A stretch of DNA of 64,000 nt from Pseudoalteromonas luteoviolacea (lineage in GTDB: Bacteria; Pseudomonadota; Gammaproteobacteria; Enterobacterales; Alteromonadaceae), in NCBI RefSeq assembly GCF_018100925.1, contig NZ_JAGJEH010000002.1, positions 124,001 to 188,000 of the forward strand, read 5' to 3'. The translations under genes were made by a program, and so were the position numbers. The notes beneath the pieces were generated by a model. That model saw nothing but the letters and a program-made list of their open reading frames with translations, was not told the DNA's origin and made no database searches. Each line of letters opens with the position of its first letter. The first letter of the stretch is position 1. Shown in pieces: positions 57,388-64,000 of this stretch.

Positions 57388-57687
57388 TTAAGGGAGTACT
57401 TTCTTGTATGGCTTGACTACGCTGCTTGCGTACACACCAGCTTCAATATAAGGGTCAGCATTGGCCCAAGATTGAGCTTCTTCTAAAGAGGGAAACTCAG
57501 CAATAACCAATGAACCTGTAAATCCGGCTTCTCCTGGGTTCTCATCATCTACAGCAGGTAGTGGGCCAGCAGCAAACAATCTATTTTGTTCTTTTAATTC
57601 GGTTAAGCGTTCAAGATGAGCTGGTCGCGCATTCATACGCTTTTCGAGAGAGTTTTCTACGTCCGTTGAGTAAATCATGTAAAGCAT
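57388..57687 (-). CDS. yciI: YciI-family protein
   Basis: 99-residue dimeric ferredoxin-fold protein. The YciI pattern is [44 protein letters not shown] and a C-terminal Y-x-x-V-x-VKPYKKV. A conserved His and Asp in it are thought to be catalytic, but no reaction is established. In several gammaproteobacteria it lies next to yciB; here three genes separate them. Confidence 0.92.
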   Translation of the reverse strand: MLYMIYSTDVENSLEKRMNARPAHLERLTELKEQNRLFAAGPLPAVDDENPGEAGFTGSLVIAEFPSLEEAQSWANADPYIEAGVYASSVVKPYKKVLP

Positions 57688-57793
57688 AATAATCAGAAAT
57701 AATGCGTAATTAATTTTGTGTTTCGTATCATAGACTGGATTGTCCCCAAATGTAAATGAAATGACGTTATCTGATCAGAATCTAGATTTATAC

Positions 57794-57823
57794 TTGAAAT
57801 CCTCTGGCTATGGCTGGTACAGT
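57794..57823 (+). promoter_or_regulatory. candidate promoter of the NSS transporter gene
   Basis: TTGAAA at 57794-57799 and TACAGT at 57818-57823 with an 18-base spacer, 40 bases before the start codon. Sequence match only. Confidence 0.35.
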
Positions 57824-57863
57824 CCTTCGACTATCGTGAAAAAATAATAATAAGGTTGTTTTA

Positions 57864-59288
57864 ATGAGTGCGAATCGCGAGCAGTTTAGCTCTCGGCTGG
57901 GTTTCATTTTAGCAGCGGCAGGGTCCGCTGTGGGGATCGGAAATCTGGTAGGGTTCCCAGTATCTGCTGCAAAAAATGGTGGCGGCGCGTTTTTAATTGT
58001 TTACGCTCTATTTGTTATATTTATCTGTTTGCCTGTCATGATCGCTGAAATGGCCCTTGGTCGAAAAGCGCAAAAAGACCCCTATGGTGCTTACCACTCT
58101 TTAACTGGGGGGGATAAAAAATGGTCACTTGCCGGGGCATTGGCTGTCTTGACGCCATTTATGATCGCCGTTTTTTATATGGTGGTTACTGTATGGATAT
58201 TTGGGTATTTAGTGCAAACTGTAACTGGTAATTTAGACCAGTTAGCAAACCCTGATAACTTTGGCATATTCATCAATGAATACAGTGTATTTGGCTATAT
58301 GGCCGGTGTTGTTGTATTGGTTAACTTGATCTTGGTAGGTGGCGTTAAAGAGGGTATTGAAAAGGCAGCTAAGCTGATGATGCCAGCGTTATTTGTACTC
58401 CTTATTGGTTTAGTTGGTTATGTGCTAACACTCGATAATGCGATGGCAGGTGTGCGTTACTACATTGTTCCAGATTTCTCAAAAATGGATGCCAGCGTTT
58501 TAAATGGTGCCTTGTCACAAGCGTTTTTCTCGCTGTCTTTGGGTATGGGTATCTTGATCACATACGCATCCTATATTTCCAAAAAAGAAGATATTGTCGG
58601 CAGTTCTAAGATGGTTGCGGTGACAGACTCATTGGTTGCGTTTATCGCAGGTTTAATGGTGCTACCAGCCATTTTCAGCTTTAACCCGAGTGTTAACCCT
58701 GAAGAGTTATCAGATTCGTCGGTTTCTATGATTTTTGTGTACTTGCCTCAGCTATTTCTTACTATGCAAGCAGATATCGGGTATGCAGGCGCATCAATTG
58801 TTGCAGGCATTTTCTTCTTATTGGTTTTCTTCGCAGCGATTACATCATTGGTATCGATTGTAGAAGTTCCGACTGCGAGCTTAATGGAAGCAAAAGGTTA
58901 CAGCCGTAAGAAGTCTCTTACAGTGTTAGCGGTATCAACGGGTGTTTTAACCATTATGTGCACAATGTCATTCGGCATGGTTGAATGGCTTACAAAGTTT
59001 ACCCAGTACGGTGGGGTGGATAAGAGCTTCTTTGACATTGTATCAGACGTCTTCTACGACACCATCTTACCGTTTAACGGCTTGTTACTCTGTTTGTTTG
59101 TTACATATCGCTGGAGAAAAGCAAATCTGTCAGACGAATTGTCTCAGGGCTGTGAAAACTATAAAGGGAGCTTTATGGAGAAGTATGTGAATTTCTCGCT
59201 GTCGACCTTTATTCCGGTGATCTTGTTAGTTATATTCATCAATACGGTTGCGACTAAGTACTTTGCTGTGAGTTTATTCGGCTTCTAA
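57864..59288 (+). CDS. sodium-dependent NSS-family transporter
   Basis: 474-residue inner-membrane symporter of the neurotransmitter:sodium symporter family. The sodium-binding first helix reads GFILAAAGSAVGIGNLVGFP, with the unwound GSAVGIGN, and a conserved stretch SLGMGILITYASYISK lies near the middle. About eleven membrane segments. Substrates in bacterial members are amino acids such as tryptophan, tyrosine or leucine; none can be assigned. It is a single gene with AAGG ahead of the ATG. Confidence 0.93.
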   Translation: MSANREQFSSRLGFILAAAGSAVGIGNLVGFPVSAAKNGGGAFLIVYALFVIFICLPVMIAEMALGRKAQKDPYGAYHSLTGGDKKWSLAGALAVLTPFMIAVFYMVVTVWIFGYLVQTVTGNLDQLANPDNFGIFINEYSVFGYMAGVVVLVNLILVGGVKEGIEKAAKLMMPALFVLLIGLVGYVLTLDNAMAGVRYYIVPDFSKMDASVLNGALSQAFFSLSLGMGILITYASYISKKEDIVGSSKMVAVTDSLVAFIAGLMVLPAIFSFNPSVNPEELSDSSVSMIFVYLPQLFLTMQADIGYAGASIVAGIFFLLVFFAAITSLVSIVEVPTASLMEAKGYSRKKSLTVLAVSTGVLTIMCTMSFGMVEWLTKFTQYGGVDKSFFDIVSDVFYDTILPFNGLLLCLFVTYRWRKANLSDELSQGCENYKGSFMEKYVNFSLSTFIPVILLVIFINTVATKYFAVSLFGF

Positions 59289-59295
59289 TTGATGT

Positions 59296-59325
59296 GTAAC
59301 TGTGGGGCGGCAGCCTCACAGTTAC
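59296..59325. terminator. long hairpin between convergent genes
   Basis: Thirteen-pair stem GTAACTGTGGGGC/GCCTCACAGTTAC with one G-T pair and loop GGCA. It overlaps the stop codon of the CPBP protease gene (59322-59324) and follows the transporter stop by seven bases. No T run. Confidence 0.6.
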
Positions 59326-59990
59326 GTAAAAGTGACCCCTGCATCCAAATATTTTCCTGCCCCAATTGTAAATATCCACAACCCCCATAAACTGTGTTCT
59401 AACACGCACACTGCTAATGAGCGGCTATGGGCATAGGTATACGAAAACAACAGACCACCTAAAAAAGACAATACAATGGCCATCCAATTATCATAGACAC
59501 AGTGTGCGAACGCAAATAGGCTAGCACTGAGGACTACCCTGACAGTTTTGCTTGGCAAGATACGTTTATAGCGATGGAAAAAATAACTTCTGAAAATGAG
59601 CTCCTGAGGCAGTACTGATAGAACTGGGTAGGCAATAAGCAACACCAACCAATCCAGAGTAGAATTGATCGGAAAGTCAAACCAACTCTCTTGGCTAATT
59701 AAGCCATACAGCATACCTGAGAAGAGTGCACCAATAAAAAACATCGAAAATAATCGCTTTTTTATAGCCGAAAATTGCCCCAGACTGGTTAACCGAAAAC
59801 GTTTAAAGTGTGGATCAGCAAGTAATAGGTAGGTACATACGACCATTAACGTAATAAGGGCTGGAAACAGCCAGTTTGCTAGTTCAGCGCGAAAAAAGTA
59901 GGCAATACAGGGAAGTAGAATAAAGACCGAAAATAACTCAAACCAACGGTATTGATGTGCGTTCAAAAGATCACCCAAATGCAAAAACAC
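59322..59990 (-). CDS. CPBP-family intramembrane metalloprotease
   Basis: 222-residue membrane protein with six or seven hydrophobic segments. The CPBP (CAAX/Abi) motifs are present: QELIFRSYF in place of the usual EExxxR, FAFAHCVY (FxxxH), and SLAVCVLEHSLWG. The first glutamate of the EE pair is Gln, as in some family members. GTG at 59990 is the first start; no ribosome site is obvious. Substrate unknown; family members include bacteriocin-immunity proteins. Confidence 0.82.
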   Translation of the reverse strand: MFLHLGDLLNAHQYRWFELFSVFILLPCIAYFFRAELANWLFPALITLMVVCTYLLLADPHFKRFRLTSLGQFSAIKKRLFSMFFIGALFSGMLYGLISQESWFDFPINSTLDWLVLLIAYPVLSVLPQELIFRSYFFHRYKRILPSKTVRVVLSASLFAFAHCVYDNWMAIVLSFLGGLLFSYTYAHSRSLAVCVLEHSLWGLWIFTIGAGKYLDAGVTFT

Positions 59991-60097
59991 TGTTGAGTAA
60001 AATATAGCAAGGGCTATCGTATAGGTTGAAAATTTTTAGTGGCCTAAGTTGGGACTGACCATCAGCAGCATGTTCGGTGCAGCTCCAATTGCTCTAA

Positions 60098-60709
60098 TCA
60101 CTCATCTTCAGGTAGGTACTTTGAAACTGTCGCAATTGTCAGCATGACTGCGACGAAAGTAATTGCCATTAACCCAAACACCTTAAAACTCACCCAAAAG
60201 TCTAGTGGAAAATAATAAGCGATGACCAGATTCAAAACTGCAATAAAGAAAAATAATATCGACCATGCTAAGTTAAGCTGCTCATACAGTGCTGTAGGGA
60301 TAGGGAGGTCTTCTGCTTTTTGCCTACTGGATTGAGAGTCGGTATCTTCGCTCGTTTGATGCATTTGCTTTATTGCGCTATCGAGGATCCCAAGCAAAGC
60401 TTTTTTTGTCAGATTTTTTCCTAGTAGGTAGTGGGATATCAGGAGGGAAGCGCCAAGTGATGCATATATAATTGTGGCCTTCCACATAATGAACTTTTCA
60501 TCCTGAAACAGGATAGTCATTCCACCTAGTAATAAGGCTATGGCAAAAAATATCCAGTGCCGTTGAGATACCTTACCGTGTTTAAAGTACTGCCACGTCA
60601 TTTGGATCAGCGATGCAAAGATCAATACACCTGTCGCCCAAAAGATGTCCATAAGCTTAAAGACTGCAAAAAATAAAATTAAGGGTAAATACTCTAGGAT
60701 AAATGCCAT
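60098..60709 (-). CDS. yciB: intracellular septation protein A (YciB)
   Basis: 203-residue inner-membrane protein with five hydrophobic segments. MAFILEYLPLILFFAVFKL and WKATIIYAS, LNLAWSILFFFIAVLNLVIAYYF and FWVSFKVFGL match YciB. In Escherichia coli it links to the divisome and envelope integrity. A hydrophilic insert (SEDTDSQSSRQKAEDL) between helices 4 and 5 makes it about 20 residues longer than the Escherichia coli protein. Confidence 0.93.
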   Translation of the reverse strand: MAFILEYLPLILFFAVFKLMDIFWATGVLIFASLIQMTWQYFKHGKVSQRHWIFFAIALLLGGMTILFQDEKFIMWKATIIYASLGASLLISHYLLGKNLTKKALLGILDSAIKQMHQTSEDTDSQSSRQKAEDLPIPTALYEQLNLAWSILFFFIAVLNLVIAYYFPLDFWVSFKVFGLMAITFVAVMLTIATVSKYLPEDE

Positions 60710-60831
60710 TTAATCACTCTTATTAAGATGCCTCTATTGCGTTGTAGCAAGTTATGGAATTAAGTTCAAGATTGACTTTTTGGTGCTAAACTTCTAGCCT
60801 CCGCACACATTAAAAATTATTTGAGAACTCA

Positions 60832-61107
60832 ATGAATAAGAGTGAATTAGTTTCAGCGATGTCTGCGCGCAATGAGCTGACTAAAAAGGATTCAAAAGCT
60901 GCTTTAGAGAGTATTTTAAATGCCATTACGAAACGTTTGTCAGAAGGCGATCCTGTTGCTTTGTCTGGTTTTGGTACGTTGACACTAAGTTATCATCCTG
61001 CCAAACCAGGAAGAAACCCTAAGACGGGGGAAGAGATTATAATCGAAGGTCAAAATAAAGTGTTATTTAAACCAGCTAAGGCATTTAAAGATGCCTTAGC
61101 TGATTAA
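60832..61107 (+). CDS. HU-family DNA-binding protein
   Basis: 91-residue histone-like protein. The beta arm has KPGRNPKTGEEIIIEGQNKVLFKPAKAFKDAL, close to the DNA-binding signature of HU/IHF, and the helical N-terminus NKSELVSAMSARNELTKKDS fits. It looks more like HU than IHF. GAGAA precedes the ATG. A perfect 11-bp inverted repeat covers its last codons and stop. Confidence 0.92.
   Translation: MNKSELVSAMSARNELTKKDSKAALESILNAITKRLSEGDPVALSGFGTLTLSYHPAKPGRNPKTGEEIIIEGQNKVLFKPAKAFKDALAD
61074..61101. repeat. perfect 11-bp inverted repeat across the HU gene end
   Basis: AGCTAAGGCAT and ATGCCTTAGCT separated by TTAAAG. It lies in the final codons of the HU gene, 13 bases past the trpA stop on the other strand, and could act as a terminator for both. 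There is no T run on either side. Confidence 0.55.
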
Positions 61108-61113
61108 TCACGA

Positions 61114-61920
61114 TTACTTCGCTGTTGCAGCTTTCATGGTTGCAACAAACTCACGTAAACGTTCGCACATCAGTGCTGGCTCATTTAAGTTATCTTCAAT
61201 TATTTTCACAACCGCAGAGCCTGAAATCGCGCCTGCCGCACCAGATTTAACAGCTGCTTGAACGTGTTCAGGGGCAGAGATACCAAAACCTAACAATGCA
61301 GGTGCTGCATTGTAATCATGGAGTTTATTGATCATAGTATCTGCTGGCATTTCTGCTTTTGTTTCTGTACCAGTTACACCAGAGCGAGAAAGCAAATAAG
61401 TATAGCCGCGACCATAGCTTGCACATTGACGTAAAGTGTCGTCGCTGGCATTTGGTGTTGCTATAAATATCGGCTCGATATCAGCTTGCTGAGCAGCCTG
61501 TCTAAACATTTTAGATTCATGCAACGGCACGTCAGCCACTAGGATAGAGTCAACGCCCGCTTCTTTAGCTTGCTGATAAAAGTGCTCAAGTCCTTGCGCA
61601 AAAATCAAGTTTGAATAAAGCAGCAATCCAATTGGAATATCGGCATTATACGCTCTTATCTCTCGAATAATGTCAAAGCAATCTTGGGTATTAATTTTAC
61701 TTTCAAGTGCACGAATGTTTGCCGCCTGAATAACTGGACCGTCCGCAATTGGGTCAGAAAAAGGAATACCTAGCTCCAATGCATCGGCGCCACCATCAAT
61801 TAAGCTCTTTACGATATCTACGCTGATTTCTTTAGTAGGGTCGCCGAGTGTTACAAACGGTACAAATGCACCTTGTCTTGCATCGTTCAAGCGTGTAAAT
61901 AAGTTGCTGTAGCGGCTCAT
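61114..61920 (-). CDS. trpA: tryptophan synthase alpha chain TrpA
   Basis: 268 residues, standard length. It cleaves indole-3-glycerol phosphate and channels indole to TrpB. Catalytic Glu and Asp are in [12 protein letters not shown] (Glu about 51, Asp about 60), with [10 protein letters not shown] at the start and GFGISAPEH and [10 protein letters not shown] at the phosphate site. It is the last gene of the trp operon; the start overlaps the trpB stop by four bases (ATGA). Confidence 0.97.
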   Translation of the reverse strand: MSRYSNLFTRLNDARQGAFVPFVTLGDPTKEISVDIVKSLIDGGADALELGIPFSDPIADGPVIQAANIRALESKINTQDCFDIIREIRAYNADIPIGLLLYSNLIFAQGLEHFYQQAKEAGVDSILVADVPLHESKMFRQAAQQADIEPIFIATPNASDDTLRQCASYGRGYTYLLSRSGVTGTETKAEMPADTMINKLHDYNAAPALLGFGISAPEHVQAAVKSGAAGAISGSAVVKIIEDNLNEPALMCERLREFVATMKAATAK

Positions 61921-63098
61921 AGTGCACCTCGCTCATTTAATACGTTGTGTACATGGGCAAGATCTTTGTCTCCACGGCCACTTAGGTTTACGACAATTAC
62001 GGTTTCTTCAGTTTGCTGTTCTGCATATTTTAGTGCATAAGCAAGGGCGTGGCTGGATTCAAGTGCCGGAATAATACCTTCATTTTTCGCTAGTGCTTGG
62101 AACGCATCTAATGCTTCGGTATCTGTGATCCCAACGTATTCGGCACGACCAGTTTCATGTAAGTAGGCGTGTTGTGGCCCCACAGCAGGGTAGTCAAGGC
62201 CTGCTGATACAGAGTAAGACTCTTCAATTTGACCGTCGCAATCTTGCATAATATACGTATATGCTCCGTGAAGAATACCTTTGCTGCCTTTACACAGTGC
62301 CGCACCGTGCTCATCGCTGTCTAGACCTTTACCAGCAGGCTCTATCCCTACAAGTTTGACGCCTTTTTCATCGATAAAGTCTGCAAACATACCAATCGCA
62401 TTTGAACCACCGCCAACACAAGCCATTACGATATCCGGCAGACGACCTTCAGCTTCGATAACTTGTTGCTTAGCCTCTTCACCGATCATGCGTTGGAAGT
62501 CTCGCACAATAGTCGGGAATGGGTGTGGGCCTGCGGCAGTACCTAATAGGTAATGTGCGGTTTTGTAATTAGCAGACCAGTCACGTAGTGCTTCATTGAC
62601 GGCATCTTTTAAGGTACCAGATCCTGCTGTCACTGGAATGACTTCAGCACCCATTAAGCGCATTCTAAATACGTTTGGTTGTTGACGCTCGACGTCTTTG
62701 GCACCCATATAAACACGGCATTTTAATCCCAGCAGTGCACATGCTAGGGCTGTGGCAACACCGTGCTGACCAGCGCCAGTTTCAGCAATCACTTCTTGTT
62801 TGCCCATGCGCTTGGTCAAAAGCGCTTGACCTAATACTTGGTTGGTCTTGTGTGCACCGCCATGCAATAAGTCTTCACGCTTTAAATAAAGCTTAACTTT
62901 TGGATTTTTAATTAAGTTGCGAGACAGCGTTAGTGGTGTCGGGCGACCTGCATATTCATTTAATAGTGCATAGAACTCTTCTTTAAAGCTCTCATCTTGC
63001 TGCGCTTTTTCAAACTCTTTTTCCAGTTGTTTTAGTGCTGGTACGAGTAACTCTGGGACGTACATGCCGCCAAAATCACCAAAATATCCTGTATTCAT
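61917..63098 (-). CDS. trpB: tryptophan synthase beta chain TrpB
   Basis: PLP enzyme that joins indole and serine. 393 residues. ATG 63098 ([20 protein letters not shown]) is preferred because GAGG at 63107-63110 is eight bases upstream; an upstream GTG would overlap it. The PLP lysine is in GGAHKTNQ, with [19 protein letters not shown] and the catalytic Glu in GIEPAG. Coupled to trpA by a four-base overlap. Confidence 0.97.
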   Translation of the reverse strand: MNTGYFGDFGGMYVPELLVPALKQLEKEFEKAQQDESFKEEFYALLNEYAGRPTPLTLSRNLIKNPKVKLYLKREDLLHGGAHKTNQVLGQALLTKRMGKQEVIAETGAGQHGVATALACALLGLKCRVYMGAKDVERQQPNVFRMRLMGAEVIPVTAGSGTLKDAVNEALRDWSANYKTAHYLLGTAAGPHPFPTIVRDFQRMIGEEAKQQVIEAEGRLPDIVMACVGGGSNAIGMFADFIDEKGVKLVGIEPAGKGLDSDEHGAALCKGSKGILHGAYTYIMQDCDGQIEESYSVSAGLDYPAVGPQHAYLHETGRAEYVGITDTEALDAFQALAKNEGIIPALESSHALAYALKYAEQQTEETVIVVNLSGRGDKDLAHVHNVLNERGAL

Positions 63099-63108
63099 TC
63101 TATCCACC

Positions 63109-64000
63109 TCAGTATTTTCGAATATTGTTAAAAGCGTCGCGTAATTTCTCTGGACACTTTTTACCGGGGCTCGTTTCTACCCCTGAATTAAGATCAAATC
63201 CTGCTGCACCTAAATAAGATGCGTCGTTAACATTGTCGGCATTGAGGCCACCTGCAAGCATAAATGGCTTTTTGGCACTCTTAAGTAACTGCCAATTGAA
63301 AACTTTACCGGTACCGCCAAAAGCGGAGGCAGTTTTGGTGTCGTAAAGGTGCTTATCGACTTCGTCAAACGGTGCTGGAAACTCGTCTACAATTCCCTGA
63401 GCTTTCCAGATTTGACAATTGACAGGTAAGTGTTTGCGCAGCGCACTTATAAACGCTTGCGATTCGTGACCGTGTAGTTGTACAACACTTAGTCTCAAAC
63501 TTTGTGCATAGTCAACAATTTGCTCGATTGGCGCATCGACAAAGACACCGACATATTTCAGAGGAGCACTATCAACCACTGCTTTTGCACAATCGAAATC
63601 TACGAATCTCGGTGATTTAGGATAGAAAATTAAACCACCATATACAGCGCCTGCTTGATAAGCGGCTAAGGCGTCATCAATGCGAGTCAAGCCACAGACT
63701 TTGTTCTCACCCAAGATCAGCTTACGGCATGCACCTTCTAGGTCATCTTCAGCCATTAAAGAACTTCCGACTAAAAAACCATTGCAGTGCGAAGTAAGTC
63801 GCTTAACGTCGCTATGGGTATAGATCCCTGACTCAGAGATAACGGTTTTATCATTTGGGATCAGTGTTCTTAATTGCTCAGTGGTTGCCAAGTCAGTGCT
63901 GAGATCCCTAAGGTTACGGTTGTTGATACCGATAAGCTTTGCATCCAGCTTCAGTGCTCTGTGTACTTCTTCTTCGTTACTGACTTCTGTCAATACTGCC
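63109..64000 (-). CDS. trpC: TrpCF (indole-3-glycerol-phosphate synthase / PRA isomerase), 5' end outside the window
   Basis: The C-terminal 296 residues of the fused enzyme. The first 40 residues seen end the IGPS domain ([35 protein letters not shown]); the remainder from about [12 protein letters not shown] is the PRA isomerase (TrpF) domain with the catalytic Cys in KVCGLT and Asp in LFVDAP-like FVDAPIEQ. The final [20 protein letters not shown] is typical. Its stop comes just before the trpB start region. The N-terminus and upstream trp genes lie beyond base 64000. Confidence 0.96.
   Translation of the reverse strand, partial: AVLTEVSNEEEVHRALKLDAKLIGINNRNLRDLSTDLATTEQLRTLIPNDKTVISESGIYTHSDVKRLTSHCNGFLVGSSLMAEDDLEGACRKLILGENKVCGLTRIDDALAAYQAGAVYGGLIFYPKSPRFVDFDCAKAVVDSAPLKYVGVFVDAPIEQIVDYAQSLRLSVVQLHGHESQAFISALRKHLPVNCQIWKAQGIVDEFPAPFDEVDKHLYDTKTASAFGGTGKVFNWQLLKSAKKPFMLAGGLNADNVNDASYLGAAGFDLNSGVETSPGKKCPEKLRDAFNNIRKY

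Overview
The window reads as chromosomal DNA of a marine gammaproteobacterium of the order Alteromonadales, most likely Pseudoalteromonas. This is an inference from gene content and moderate-to-low GC: fabG-acpP-fabF-pabC-mltG, a secreted chitooligosaccharide-type deacetylase, a 480-residue GAPDH, an AGCS sodium symporter, a purMN pair and a trpCF-trpB-trpA operon. No database was searched.

Layout. 1-4089: fatty-acid synthesis genes (fabG 3' part, acpP, fabF) followed by pabC and mltG. 4156-9478: exported enzymes (CE4 deacetylase, DUF885 lipoprotein, beta-lactamase-fold lipoprotein). 9519-13698: ABC-F protein YbiT on the minus strand, then a chemoreceptor with a small cysteine-rich exported protein. 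14021-17229: yafJ, a DUF3108 protein, purN and purM. 17583-29518: a DUF465 protein, a GGDEF-EAL enzyme, an orphan MlaC-like protein, a DUF2989 lipoprotein, GAPDH, an M14 carboxypeptidase, an AGCS symporter, and a zinc-ribbon/YeaC/DUF349 cluster. 30074-32884: a long-form AcnB preceded by a good Fur-box candidate.

From about 33.3 to 50.2 kb the window is an AT-rich accessory region. It holds an IS3-family element next to gene fragments and a 1578-residue RHS/YD-repeat protein with a 228-residue glycine-zipper tail. Upstream of that are two small genes in the same orientation, one with actinoporin-like sequence features. Two IS5-family (IS903-group) copies are each disabled by a different mutation. 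The region also has an XRE regulator, a 12-copy heptanucleotide repeat, a decayed EAL gene, a secreted EndoU-like nuclease, a decayed PixA/AidA inclusion-body gene, a TnpB-like scrap and a dermatopontin-like repeat protein. Its gene content suggests toxins or effectors acting on other cells, possibly eukaryotic, but that is inference.

From 50.3 kb the core genome resumes: a PTS-EIIC/EAL fusion, YfcH, an AI-2E family permease, a PepSY/response-regulator/sensor-kinase/LprI-like operon, YciI, an NSS transporter, a CPBP protease, YciB, an HU protein and the distal trp operon, cut off by the window end.

No rRNA, tRNA or CRISPR array was seen. Convergent gene pairs are commonly separated by clear hairpins, several of which can act on both strands.
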